Below, in pieces: positions 1 through 11,658 of a stretch of 64,000 bases of DNA. The stretch comes from Membranipora membranacea (Eukaryota > Bryozoa > Gymnolaemata > Cheilostomatida > Membraniporidae). The notes beneath the pieces were generated by a model, which made no database searches, was not told where the DNA came from, and saw nothing but the letters and a program-made list of their open reading frames with translations. The DNA lies in contig OU612071.1 of NCBI GenBank assembly GCA_914767715.1, positions 24,983,681 to 25,047,680 on the forward strand, given 5' to 3'. Made by a program: the position numbers and the translations under genes. Position 1 is the first letter of the stretch. Every line of letters starts with the position of its first letter.

Positions 1-703
1 ACAGCAGAAATAATAAAAAATAATGGTAAATCATCAACCTTAATACAGGCATGCATATGTTCTCAGTCTTTTGGTGAAAATAATCAGTCTCAATCTATGA
101 TATGAGCCACAGTAATAACGTAAAAGTTGCTTCATAAAATATATCTGGTCACACACATCAACTAACCCGAAAACTCAGATAGAAAACATATTGCATGAGG
201 ATAGATAAAGTGATTTCAATCTTTTGGGACAAATATGTCCAAACTTCAGCGCCATATAGCGTCATATAGCGAGAACAAACGACTCCATATATACTTATAT
301 CATACACTCACATATATGTGTATATGTAGCACATACATATATCGTAAAATAGGATAGTTCAATTACAATAACCTCTTCCACTCCCTACTGATATAACTAA
401 ACTTCCCTATAACACAACCCTTGACTCACAAAACTGACATTACTGAATTTCTTTCAAAAGCTAGATCCCAATAAAAAATCAGCACCTTTTTTCGCCAGTA
501 TTCTAGTCTCCAGTATTCTAGCCACTATTTCGCAAGATAACTGTCACACGCACACACACACATGTCAATCCACTTCAGAAAGGTAGTTATACCCAATCAT
601 AAAATATATTGAGCACCAGCATTAGGGACATTAATAAATGTCTTCAATAAATTCAAGTTAGAAAAAACCATCAATACCATCCCACCAACTAATACAGCTA
701 TGG
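1..703. other. No gene seen; AT-rich sequence
   Basis: I find no exon with credible splice sites or protein-like composition here. The stretch is AT-rich with scattered ATAT and CACACA runs. It may be the flank of the hydrolase relic that follows. Confidence 0.5.
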
Positions 704-988
704 TCAAATACTGTAAAATATAAATGTAAAGCTCACCACATGCCCCTTAGCGTAAGACGCAATCTCAACAGCCAGGTAGTAACTCCCATCTCTGTTCAAG
801 TGTAATCCATCTCTTCCAAACAGACGTCGGTCACTACTAAAGCGGGAGCGGTGATCTAGAACAGAAATGTTAGAGCACGAGAGCAATCTGTTTAACTCTG
901 TCACGTTTCTATTGAACCTAACTAACTGAGCAGCAGAGAGTGAGTACCAACAGTTAGAAAACAAGTTCTTCCACCTCCTAAACAACAT
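704..988 (-). pseudogene. C-terminal fragment of an SGNH-type hydrolase, likely element-derived
   Basis: The frame contains a segment reading LSAAQLVRFNRNVTELN, then VLDHRSRF, then LFGRDGLHLNRDG. The last block is the DxxH catalytic pair (D and H of DGLHLN) of SGNH/GDSL hydrolases, and the preceding helix and VLDH strand fit the same fold. The N-terminal blocks with the catalytic serine (GDS) and the GTND motif are not found upstream in any frame, so only about the last third of a domain is present. In many aquatic invertebrates, short SGNH domains of this type occur as repetitive genes carried by mobile elements. That origin is inferred here. A single exon of a host gene is the alternative. 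Confidence 0.5.
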
Positions 989-3461
989 ACTAATGCAGAG
1001 CTAATTAGTCATAGAATACAATAGGTCTGGTAACTCAGCAAAGATCAAACCAAGCTGGTATACATAATATAATCAACTCTGCCAAATGTTATCCCTTACC
1101 TTTAGAAACTTAAGCGGGTACCAAAAGCTGATCAACATTGGATTAATTAGAACTCCACCTTTTTTCATATTTTCCTGTTTCCAGCTGTCAGGCTCACATC
1201 CTGTAGGTTTAAGATTATTGGCATTTTACTTGGGTATGTAACACCACATCTTGTGAAAGTGACCAAAACAAGGTAGTTACATCCCGGCGCAAATAACCCT
1301 CAGTTTCAGGACATGCTGTGCCATCTCTACAGCTAGGCAGATGCTCCCAGAGCAGTATAGATGAAGCCCTCGATTGCAAATGTACCACGGTTGTTAGTGA
1401 AACACTCTTGTTAGCCTGGAACAAAAAAAAGTCAGATTTGGCAAACAGTTGTACTAAAAAAAGTATTTGCGCTCCCCTAAGTTCTCCCACACACACTGAG
1501 CTACACTCTATACCCCCTCCCATGCAATGAAATAATCTCCAAACCGCATCAAACCTCTAACATACTAAATTTGTATGTATAAGAGGAACCCGTTTTTGCT
1601 CTTGCTAGAGTCTGCCCCATGGTGAATTAGTGATATCAGCTGAAATAGAGATGGATTGCAATTATAAGCTGCATATGATGGAAAAGAAAGGCAATGATAC
1701 CAAATCGAGGTGTTACAATAACTACACACAGGACATAAGCCTTGAACTGTGATGCAGACTCTTGATGAACAGTTGTCACCTGTTTTGCTCAGTAGTCTCT
1801 ATTACAACTGTTCAACTCAGTTATAGAAATTAAATATGACTGAGCTGACATTTTACCCAGAAAGCATTGCGTCTGGCCAACTTCATCATCCTTTCCTTGG
1901 TTTAAGCCTACGGTCAGCTCCGCTGACATTGGATTCAGTTTATGTTTATTCCAAAATACACTCAAGGATCAGGGATGTAGCCTAATGTAGGATGTTCTTT
2001 GGAATATAGATTGAGGAAAAATATACAGATCGTTTTGAAAACTTACCGATACAATGAAATCATCTGTTATGACACCAAACAGGGAAATACCGCCTAACTC
2101 TCCCTGCATAGTGACCTAGAACATTCTACCAATAACCACAGTTACTCTCCAGTAGTTTCACTCTTCTTCTACACTGTAATTTGTGAATGTACATTGCTCA
2201 ATGCTATCCCTTTTTCTTCATGTCCCTTTCTAGAGATAACAGATGTGAATAATGATCATCTGCAACATTGCCATAGTTGTTACACATCATGTTGCCAGCT
2301 TTGTAAAGCAAACTAAAGCACATTGGACTCCATGAGGGGCTGTACAATGTTGAGATTCGTATGTTCAATCAATTGTTATTTAATGAAGAAAAGGGTCAGT
2401 ATAATATTGCATATAGGTATCTTGTCAAAACCAATGGTGGAAAAAAGAATAAGGCTTAAGCTAGTCATCTACTAGTTATTAATTATGCATATTGAGCAGA
2501 CCTACTCAATGTTTGTCCAATCCAACCCTTGATCTTGGAGGGCAAGTTAAACTTATTAAATTATCCAAACCTGACTAGATAAATTTGAATATTTGGCAAA
2601 GTATACATGGTTGTAACAAAGAGTAAAAAACTCCTTGGTTGTAACTCCAGATACCTACTATGAGCTAGAGGTCCTGAGAGAGTCCTCTTAACTCCTTGCT
2701 TGAACAGTCCAACTATAGTGTATTGTGATGTTAAATAGAAGAAATCAGGTCGTGGAGCGAGTAGCAGAACCCCATCATCCAGTCCTTGGGTCACTCCAGG
2801 CACTCATTTCTGTGGTTGTCTATCCATCCATCAACACTGTCACTAGCCTACATCATACAATCATCATCATTCATTGAAGAATAATAAGATAATAATATAG
2901 AATCACAGAAGAGAAGTGAGAAAGATATATCTTAATTTATACAGTACCATAGCTCCATATGCACATCATTCTTGACCTTTATATCACTGATACCAGAGTT
3001 TATCTTTCTTGGCTACTATGAGCAGATTAACCAAGATTTCCATGTCATTAAAGGGATAGAGAGACTTGAATTATATACTTTCTTGCAAAATTCAAAATGG
3101 AGATTTTGAATATATCAACGAGTCCACTTTTTTTAAACTGGTCACATACCAAAACTTCGCGGGCCTATAGACACACCCCTGACCCTCCTGCATTCTTGGC
3201 CAGAAAGTGGGCCCTGTTGTTGTAAATAAGAAAAGGTCAAGGCTGCCATGTGTAAATACTGGATTGTCTCCCTTGACTATTTACACTAGAAGCTGTCACA
3301 ATATGGGGGTTATCTTCTCTCAGTAGCTTTAAAACTCAATAACTGGTTTTCCTTGATCTTCCACAAAAAGAGAGTTATCCCAAGTTGTTCAGAGGGGACT
3401 AATCTCTATGAATACATGCAAGTTTTATTGGGGAAGATCAAAGTTTCAGAGTTGTCATTGC
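989..3461. other. No supported gene
   Basis: Several open frames of 60-100 codons occur on both strands (for example 1215-1523 and 2561-2803, minus), but none has recognisable domains together with flanking splice sites. The sequence looks like ordinary AT-rich intergenic or intronic DNA. Confidence 0.45.
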
Positions 3462-4187
3462 TTACAATGCAAATTGCTCTGAACAAAGGGAAGACAATCC
3501 CACTATATCCCCAGGGTTTTGCTCAGACGGAGAAGGGGAGAGGAGTTTGATAGCTTGCGCAAGTAACTCCCTGCGCCGTGGAGTGTGAGCACTTAGACTA
3601 AGTTCGGGCATACATTTCTGATTTTTTGCTGTTCCCATGGGGCTGTTCAACAAATTTTCCCCATTAAACATATAGCAGATCATAGCCATATCTCCAGAAG
3701 AATGAGTAAGACGCATTATGGGTAATTTCATTTTGATGTTACTTTTTTGAGCGTAATATGTTGTGCGAAACAGTAATGGCCCAGTGTCACACTCCTTGAT
3801 ACGGCCAACTTTCCCGATAGCATATCTATAGTCTTTGTTAGAACAATTCAACCAGGTGGGTAAACCATTAGCAGCAGGGTCCTTTGCGGAATCTAAACGA
3901 GCTACATCAATTATAAAGAATGAATTACTGACGCATCGATATGGTACAGTGCTACAAACTTTTTCTCTGTTGGCTCCTCGACTTGCATTATATAATATAT
4001 CGACTTGGCTCATCCGATCTGTAATGGCTGATGCTTTGTAAATGGGTGTAGCTGGATCATCATTTAGATACGTCTCAGCATCATCTGCAACAATGAGACA
4101 TCCATTTATAATCAGCTGGATTGTCCTTGCGCTTTTGTATGGACGACCAGGGTATGACAAGTCACTCAAAGTGCTGTAACCATACAC
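3462..4187 (-). CDS. Unknown conserved-looking ORF, probably mobile-element derived
   Basis: An uninterrupted 241-codon frame, one of the longest in the window. Protein-like segments include GCLIVADDAETYLNDD, then ITDRMSQVDILYNASR, then TVPYRC with IIDVARL, then GLPTW, then a run of YAIG, CDTGP and LLFRTTYYAQ, and an AMICYMFNGE block near residue 190. The last 30 residues look unrelated and may be read-through. I associate this succession of motifs with unnamed, highly repetitive proteins in invertebrate genomes, but I cannot give the family a name or function. Membrane segments and a signal peptide are absent. It lies downstream of the zinc-finger exon cluster on the same strand. A link is possible, but no splice connection could be established. 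Confidence 0.45.
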   Translation of the reverse strand: MYGYSTLSDLSYPGRPYKSARTIQLIINGCLIVADDAETYLNDDPATPIYKASAITDRMSQVDILYNASRGANREKVCSTVPYRCVSNSFFIIDVARLDSAKDPAANGLPTWLNCSNKDYRYAIGKVGRIKECDTGPLLFRTTYYAQKSNIKMKLPIMRLTHSSGDMAMICYMFNGENLLNSPMGTAKNQKCMPELSLSAHTPRRRELLAQAIKLLSPSPSEQNPGDIVGLSSLCSEQFAL

Positions 4188-5670
4188 GTATCATAAATCA
4201 ATATCTATATTTATTATTACTAAAACTATGGCCGTTGCCGAAATCATTATAGCAATCAGTGATATACTGCAGAAATTGGACCTCGGAAAAATTTATTTGA
4301 TCAAACCATTAAGTGCTCAAAACACATTGAAGGAGTGGAGCTAGCTTTAAATAGATCCAAAACTTGGATTTAGGCAATGTTCATATTCATCCCTGTTCAC
4401 GATATTCACACAATTGAAGGCTCGCTTACCGGTAACTGATTTTGTATCACTATTTAATGTTAGGTCAATACAGCCATCCATTGACACCGATCTGAAACAA
4501 ACACAATCGTGCAGGTCACACATTGTAAAAAAAAACCAGGTGACGGTGAGAACCATTCAGATGGACTACAACAAAACCTATGTCTACTTAAAATGTGCAA
4601 TCGGCTGCGGGCAGCATTAAAGCATTTTAGGTCGGTAAAGTATGTGCATAAGATTTTTTATGCAACACCCATGTAGAATATGCACATGTGTTCAAAGCAA
4701 AGCATATCTGGCAGCTTTCTTTGGTTATTTTAGTTAACCACCATTCAACTGATTTTTGCAAATGTAAAACGAGGTCAAGTTATTTTTAATTTGCTTTAAT
4801 TATAAACTTTTAGAAAACCTCAATAAATAAATAAATGAAATAAAATAAAAACATATTGACTTTCCAAAAGACCGGTATGCAATAGACAACTTGGGCCTGT
4901 AACATGATCAGGTACTGTCCACAGCCATGATTAAGGCCATGAAAATCCTCATGCTGGAGACCTAAGATGTCCCTAGCCGAAATCTATTTGATCCCTGATT
5001 ACACTGCGAAAGTGTAGTGTCTTATATACGCGTATATAAGAAGGTTATTTACAGGCATCGGGAGTTATGCTCTCGCGCTTAACTAGAAGTTAACCGCCTC
5101 GCATATTTGCAATTTTTAGCGAATGGTAAGGTCCAGAAAAGATTCATCGGACACAACTACTACTTGAACCCCAAGTAACCTGCATTTCAAATTTCAAACC
5201 TCTGCTATGATAAGTTCGCAAGCAGCGGATCTCCAAAATCCTTGATTTTCATATGCTATTATTGGAAGAAGTCAGATAGAACCAGGCTAATGTAACCTGC
5301 AGATTTTTTCTTCAGTTTCCACTTCTGGTGTACTATTTATTTGCTCCCCAATGATAGCGTATATGAAAATCAAAGTTTTGGAGGTCCGTCGGTTGCAAAC
5401 TAATCGCAGTAGAGGTCTGAGATTTGAAATGTAGGATACTTGAGTATAGATTATCGCATAATGCGAACATTTTGCTGGGCCTCATCGTTTGCCGTAAAAT
5501 GGTAAATATGCAAGGGATAACAATTGGAATAATCACTCATGGAAAATGATGATAATAATCGACCGAGGAATCTTTCTGCAGATGTCCCGTTTCAAACTTT
5601 GCATCAATCCGACCGACCCATCGCAATGATAAAACCTTCAGGAAGAAAAGGTTTAAAAGTAACTATTTAC

Positions 5671-8600
5671 CTGAAGATCTCCTGTAATAGGCAAGATGTT
5701 TGCCTCATCTGATTTCTTTTCCTCGAGCGCATCTAATGCGTAGCGCGTTATCTTGTTCCATTCGCTGTCATGGAGAAGCAGGTACTGCGTTATAGTGTCC
5801 TGACCTTCCCTACTCGACTGCCGTGTATGCCCATTTCTTATGAGCGCTGGAAAAAAACGCTGTTAAAGGCATGATATTATTATATTCTGATAATTTATTC
5901 GTGAACATGTAGGAACATAGAGCATTGGTTAAGCATTATGATGTTGCATCATGAACTGTCCAGAGGTGCCTTTCATGAATGGTCAAGTATTCATGTAATC
6001 ACAACTGTTTTGATTCGATCTCTAATCAAGTCAAACTATTTTGTCTTTAGTTAAAATCACAACACTAATAGGTAAAAATAATCCCTTGGTTTACCTAGCT
6101 GCACACGATTTGACGGCATGCTCAAGCTTCATGGCCAGGCTCGGTATAGACTCTTTCTTTTCTGAATCGAAGTTTTCTGGTCGAATGAGCTCTATCATGG
6201 TTGTCCTGGTCTCATTTCTGTCAATTCGGACCTGGTTTAGGAGCTTTGCCAGCTGCCTCGTGGGTTTGATGCTAGATGAGGTTTCTTGTAATTATGTCGC
6301 TAGTATATCTCCTGCCCATGCTGGAGTATTATGGCATCTTGTTTTACATTGTCTGTGAACTTTTCTGGTTCAAAAGAATCTTGGATATCTCTTGCAAACA
6401 CAGCGTGGTACATGTCATCGCTGCTTCTTTTATCAAATTTGCCTTCGCCGATACATTTATCGGCATGTTTCTTCAGAGTGTTGTGATGATACCAACCACG
6501 GCAACCGTAACATGGACGATAGTTTTCCGGCTGGTAACTGTGAGATGAGCTTCGTCGCTCCACAATGAGGCCCCCTTCCCCTCCTTCAATGACCTTCTGG
6601 TTGTCTTGAAGTATCCATCCTTTCTCAATCCATCAAGTAGATCATCCCGTTGTCGACTTATAATACATAATAATACTTACAAATACTTCATTGAAACATA
6701 TTATGCTGATAGGGTATTCCCCTAAAGAACTGCATGTGGTAGACCTAAATTCTAATCTAATAACTCTGTGTACTGAATATATGGGGCTAAACAACCATTT
6801 GATCACATTGTATTATTTTACCTAGTATTTGGTTGCACGTTACTGGTCAATCAGCAACAGCAAAGCATGATACTTAGGGTTACAAACTATGCATACACAC
6901 ACAGAGATTTATTTTCCTTCTCTTTTGTACACTTCACTGCGTTATTAACCTCAATTTCATCAACTTCTGGCATCACCTCTTGTTCCCCTTCAGATTTATC
7001 TTCTTTGCGCTCTTTAGCCTTCACTGCACCTTTCGCTGGCAGCTTCTGAATGATAAAGATTGATAAAATAAAATGAGTTCTCAATTGCATAATCAACTCA
7101 TTGCCGATGAATCTCCACCCTTCAGCAAAGTTAATCCAACCAAATTCAACATTGTCAAAAAGAATTCAGACCTAAGACGATGAGATCAGATCAACAAACC
7201 TACCTCCGCTGTTTACTTCCACCATCGCTGTAGTATTCGTCGCTACCATCTGATGGCTCTGCCATTTCATATTCAGAATAATCTGAGTCAATGTCTGAAT
7301 CATCGGACACTATGAAAAAATGTACAGATTGGCTTGCTTGATTAGGTAAGAAGTATGATTTTACTACATGATAGGTCATCTAAGAAAAAAACTCATATTA
7401 AAACTTACAACAGACTCTTTCAGGTTCATGGACTGAAAGCCAATAATGTACCAATCCGAACCAAGTATATGTTCGTGATTGCTTCCTCCAGATCTATTTT
7501 CCAGCGTCTCAAACGCGTCTCTGACGGTTGCTGATAGATCTTCAAGTTCATCATGTTCTTCGAAGTCGAAAACTGATAGTGAACCTAAAACAAATTGTCA
7601 AAGGTCTTTTTATTCTGCATTTCTTCAAATTGTCAGAATTGTCTAGTTTGAATTTTTGTTGTAACAAAAATTATCCATAGAAATTATAATTTTTGAGGAG
7701 GGTTATTCAAACCTACCGGCTCCCGCGCGAGGTGAAGGCAGTCCCGCTGCTTCAACATCATCGAATTCACAAGCTAATGACTGGCCTAAAATAGATGACA
7801 TTGTTATGGGATCAACTAAGTATAGTTGTTTGAATCCACGCCAACTAACGTAAAAATGTACACATGATAGAGATATTATGTAAAATTTAAACTTTAGTAT
7901 GCATTTTTTTGAGATACGGTAGTAATACTGATCTTATACAGCTACCTGTTTTGCTGCTCTGGATGGGTTCAAGATGAGGCCCCTGGAAAGGCTGACATAA
8001 AGTATTGAAGCCTGTAAAAATTAACACCATGGATTGAGAGAATTTATTTACAAAACTCTACTTGGGAACTCATGCAACACACATGCATTCTTAGCCTAGG
8101 TTTGAAGCCAACCAGTGATTTATGTTTGTGTGGTTGGCTTAGGATAGAACAGGTGAAAATGAAAAATGTGTCACACTACAAGTCCATTAATGGATTGGAA
8201 TGGAAAAATTACAGCTATTACAGCCCTGTAATTTTTCTATTCAAAAAAAGTGCTGCCTGTTAAATAAAACTACAATATTCTGAATTATCTAGTGTGGTTT
8301 TGGAGCTTAAACGCTGGAATTCCACTCCTATGTGCCGAATCCAACCCCAATACCAAAACAAAAACATTCCCACCCACTTGCACACTTTGTTGGCTTAGTA
8401 CATAGGCTAGTACTTCCTTATTCATCGAGTTGCTAGTTGCAGTGAACAAGTGGTGCGGTTTAAATGTGAAGAATGGGAAAACGATTTTACTAGAGTATCA
8501 TTGCTTCAAACACAGCTTACCCGGTAGAGTGTTGGTCCCAGACACAGGGTGTTCAGGCTCCTCTCTCGTCTGGCTGTCATCTCTCTTGGCTGAGGAAGTT

Positions 8601-8732
8601 GAGTAGATGTTGATGTCATTTCCAGGCATCTGGCGGTTCTCTCCTAAGGCTGAGGAGGTCGAACGGTTATTGATGTCATCTGTATGGCCTGGACAATGTC
8701 CCCGACTCACCATGCCTGGTGTGTGTGTCGCC
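5671..8732 (-). pseudogene. Broken multi-exon gene with C2H2 zinc finger and acidic region
   Basis: Exons in transcript order: 8521-8732 (Ser/Thr-rich, twice-repeated STSSA motif), 7946-8011, 7717-7795, 7409-7584 (acidic, FDFEEHDELEDL, then GSDWYIIGF), 7204-7309 (SDDSDIDSDYSEYEMAEPSD), 6300-about 6630 (zinc finger C-x2-C-x11-H-x3-C, CYGCRGWYHHNTLKKHADKC), 6095-about 6290 (IELIRPENFD...IPSLAMKLEHAVKSC) and 5671-5846 (LLHDSEWNKITRYALDAL). The first four join in phase. Later junctions do not: after QHGQEIY there is an in-frame TAG and a frameshift, and the junction 6095 to 5846 is off by one. A Lys/Glu-rich open segment at 6887-7045 also fits no phase. The layout (acidic stretch, one C2H2 finger, helical domain) resembles an unnamed repetitive protein family of aquatic invertebrates. 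The stop and shifts point to a decayed copy, though assembly indels cannot be excluded. Confidence 0.55.
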
Positions 8733-8959
8733 CTACAGACTAGATAATGATGATAATTAGATGTACATCTTCCAGCTACTACCCTCACAAGCGGATAAAT
8801 TCATGCTGATGATTTATGCTCTTGTTTCAACAGCCCAATCATTGTAATTATAAATTTTTTTAATTTAAGGGCAAAAATTAAATGTCAAACTCACTTCATT
8901 GGCAGATCGTTTCCGGCTCGGTCTACTCATGTTTAGGTACCTTCTAATAAATACAACTG

Positions 8960-9045
8960 CAAGATAGGAAAGGCACTGGATTGATGGTTGAATCCTCGGA
9001 TTCCCGTGCTAGAATCCGCGGTTTGACTCCAGGTTTTTTGCGCTG
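8960..9045 (+). repeat. Possible tRNA-like or SINE head remnant
   Basis: A short segment carries a sequence close to the internal pol III B box (GGTTTGACTCC) and a run of six T nearby at about 9036. The A box is poor. It may be the head of a degenerate SINE. There is no cloverleaf good enough to call a tRNA gene. Confidence 0.2.
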
Positions 9046-9814
9046 CTGATTAGAACAGTATTTAAGTGCGAAAGACTGATGATGACAAATATTCATGTTC
9101 TTATCTTAACGCAAGAACTAGGAGTTGGATTTCCAAGTTATATTTTTTAGATATTTTGGTGTCCTCCCCTAGGTGAATCCAGAAGCCCACGGTTGATTTC
9201 TTAAATATGGGCGTACAGATTAGCCTTGTCCCACCTAAAGAATCTAAGCCTGCTCGAGAGATTAAGTTGTTGCATAACATCGCTCTATTGCGTGATATGA
9301 GCTTGTGGGACCGAGTGTGTTTGCTGGCTATTTCATCACAAAAGGTCGCTCAGGACAACAACAGTTGACGGACCAGCAATATTCAGGCTGCAATGGTGAG
9401 GGCCCTGGAATGTACTTGGACTCAAGGGCTAAATCTAAATGCCAGTTATATGTTAGTCAACCATTAACGGCTTGCAGTTTTAACTGTATTACAAGGGTTG
9501 AAACTGTAAGCCTTTCAATGACAGGTTACTTGAAGTAACTGTATACAGTTATTGTTCCAAGTTAATTCAAGTAACCTGTGATCCAAAGCATGGTTGGCAC
9601 AAACTACATGGCTACATGGCATGGCAAACTACAGAACTTGCACAATGTATATGGTACAAATGTTCTGACGGTAAATCTTATGGGTGGAAATAAATCCTAC
9701 GTGAGTAACATTACTGATAAATATATCTCAGGTAGCTTTCTCCTTCTCTGGAATTTGAAGATATATTCTTAAGGAACTTTGTTAGATTGGGAGACTTGTT
9801 CAAGCAGCTGGCAT

Positions 9815-10735
9815 AAACTAATGAAACAATGTATTACCAACTGTCGGTACTAGAGATATAAAAATTGGCAGAGGAAATGGCATGAACCTACAAAAAACAA
9901 CTTAAACTGATTAATACTAGTGTTTCAGTACTGATACAATTCAGTGCAAAAACCTGTACTAAGTTATGCCATGTGATCATGTTCGAGATGAATAGTTATT
10001 GCCAAGCAACCATGAAATAAAAATGAAATTGTGGGAACTTGTGAAGCAGTGTATTACCAACTGCTGAGTCTACTAGACAATTACTTACCAGGTATCTAGA
10101 GATGGCAGAGCAAAAGTCAAAAGTTAATGGACAATAATTTGCGTAATTAAACTGATGAGGACTACACAGGTAACAAAGCCTTTCGAAGAACATGGAATCG
10201 GAAATGGCATGATTGATACAATAACATAATTATTAATAATACTGACTAATACTAGTATACAATTCAGTGTAAATCTTTTACATAGTTTTACCGCTTGATC
10301 CTATTGGAGATGAACATTTATTGAAAAAGTTACAATGATAAAATCATGAAATAAAAAATTGAAATTGTGGGGACTTGTGAAGCAGTGTACTACCAACTGC
10401 GGGGACTAATAGACAACTATCAGTTGTTGAGAGATGGCAGGTCAAAGGTCAAAAGTTAATGCTCAATGTGCTGTGTAGTCAAAACCATGAGACTACACAA
10501 GTAAAACAGCTTGTCAAATAACATGGAATAGGAAATGGCATGATTGATACTAATAATACTAATTAACATTACTATACAACGTATACTAATTGAATACTAA
10601 TTTACAGTGTGATCCTGTTGGAGATGAAAAAACTGTAATTGTGGGGACTTGTGAAGCAGTGTATTACCAACTGCGGGGACAACTAGACAACTAGATAAAT
10701 GTATTTAGAGACAAGGTCAAAGGTTAAATTCTCAA
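9815..10735. repeat. Diverged tandem repeat, about four units
   Basis: The block beginning TGAAGCAGTGTATTACCAACT recurs near 9828, 10045, 10380 and 10645. Each copy is followed by GACAACTAG-like sequence, GAGATGGCAG, AAAGTCAAAAGTTAATG and, in the complete units, GGAAATGGCATGATTGATAC. Units are 210-340 bp and differ by indels. No coding potential was seen. Confidence 0.7.
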
Positions 10736-11658
10736 TATATTATGCAGCAAAAAATGGTTGTGGCTGTGATGAAATTCTCGAGAAAGCGCAAAATTACTGA
10801 AAAAAATCAATCAGATTGACTTAATAATTTTCTGGTTATCTCACATTCACTCTCTAAAGGCAACATTGTGGTTCACAATCTAATTATCTTTTAACCACTT
10901 TTGGGCTTCTTATAGTTGATTGATTGCAAAGAGAGTGGTAACTAACTATATAAATATTTCTTTTTGTAAACTTGCAATTTGAATTATGGGGTCAATTGGT
11001 ATGGATATGCATTCAATCTTACAACACACAGTGAGATGTTGATTCTTGGTAGTCTCAGACTGAAGATTTACTGCTATTGGATGAAACATGAACGGAATGG
11101 TGTTGGTGTGGACGACAATAGGCTCTTTGGGTTCGAATAAATTGAAGTAAAGGAAAGTCTCTATATTTTCGCAGCCAGCCAATACAAAACTCAGATAGGG
11201 AAAAATTCTCAGTTATGAGGACGTTATTTCTTGACCAGATATATCACATCATTAAAAAATTACAAACTATGGGACGAAACTGAGCTAAGCAAAGCTAATG
11301 ACGTAACATTGTATCTATAAAAGCTCAAACTATGGTGACTTGATCAAAGGAGTTTAGTAAATGAGCAAAATAAGTACTTATCTATGAATATAAACTTCCT
11401 TCTTATATTTTCGTTTTTCGATTTTGCAGGAGTATGAAAATAAAGCAATTAAAGACGAATGACTCCAGACGAATGACTCCAAATGATTATGTATGGCAAT
11501 TCTCACGTTCCGAAAACAGTGAATCTGGAGGATCCCCACACTAAAACAAAGTAAACGATATATCGGTTCAGAGTCATAAATGTACAAATACAGTACATGT
11601 ATAAATGTACAAAATTGCACCACGACTCACCATCTTGAATATTTCATGCTGTGCTTAC

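Noticed and set aside
1215-1523. Minus-strand 102-codon frame with Cys and Trp residues
   Set aside because: No family motif. The overlapping plus-strand frame is equally long, and nothing links it to the SGNH fragment.
2561-2803. Minus-strand 80-codon frame with reasonable composition (DDGVLLLAPRPDFFYLTSQ)
   Set aside because: No recognisable domain, and only weak splice context. It could be an exon of a gene lying outside the window, but I cannot support it.
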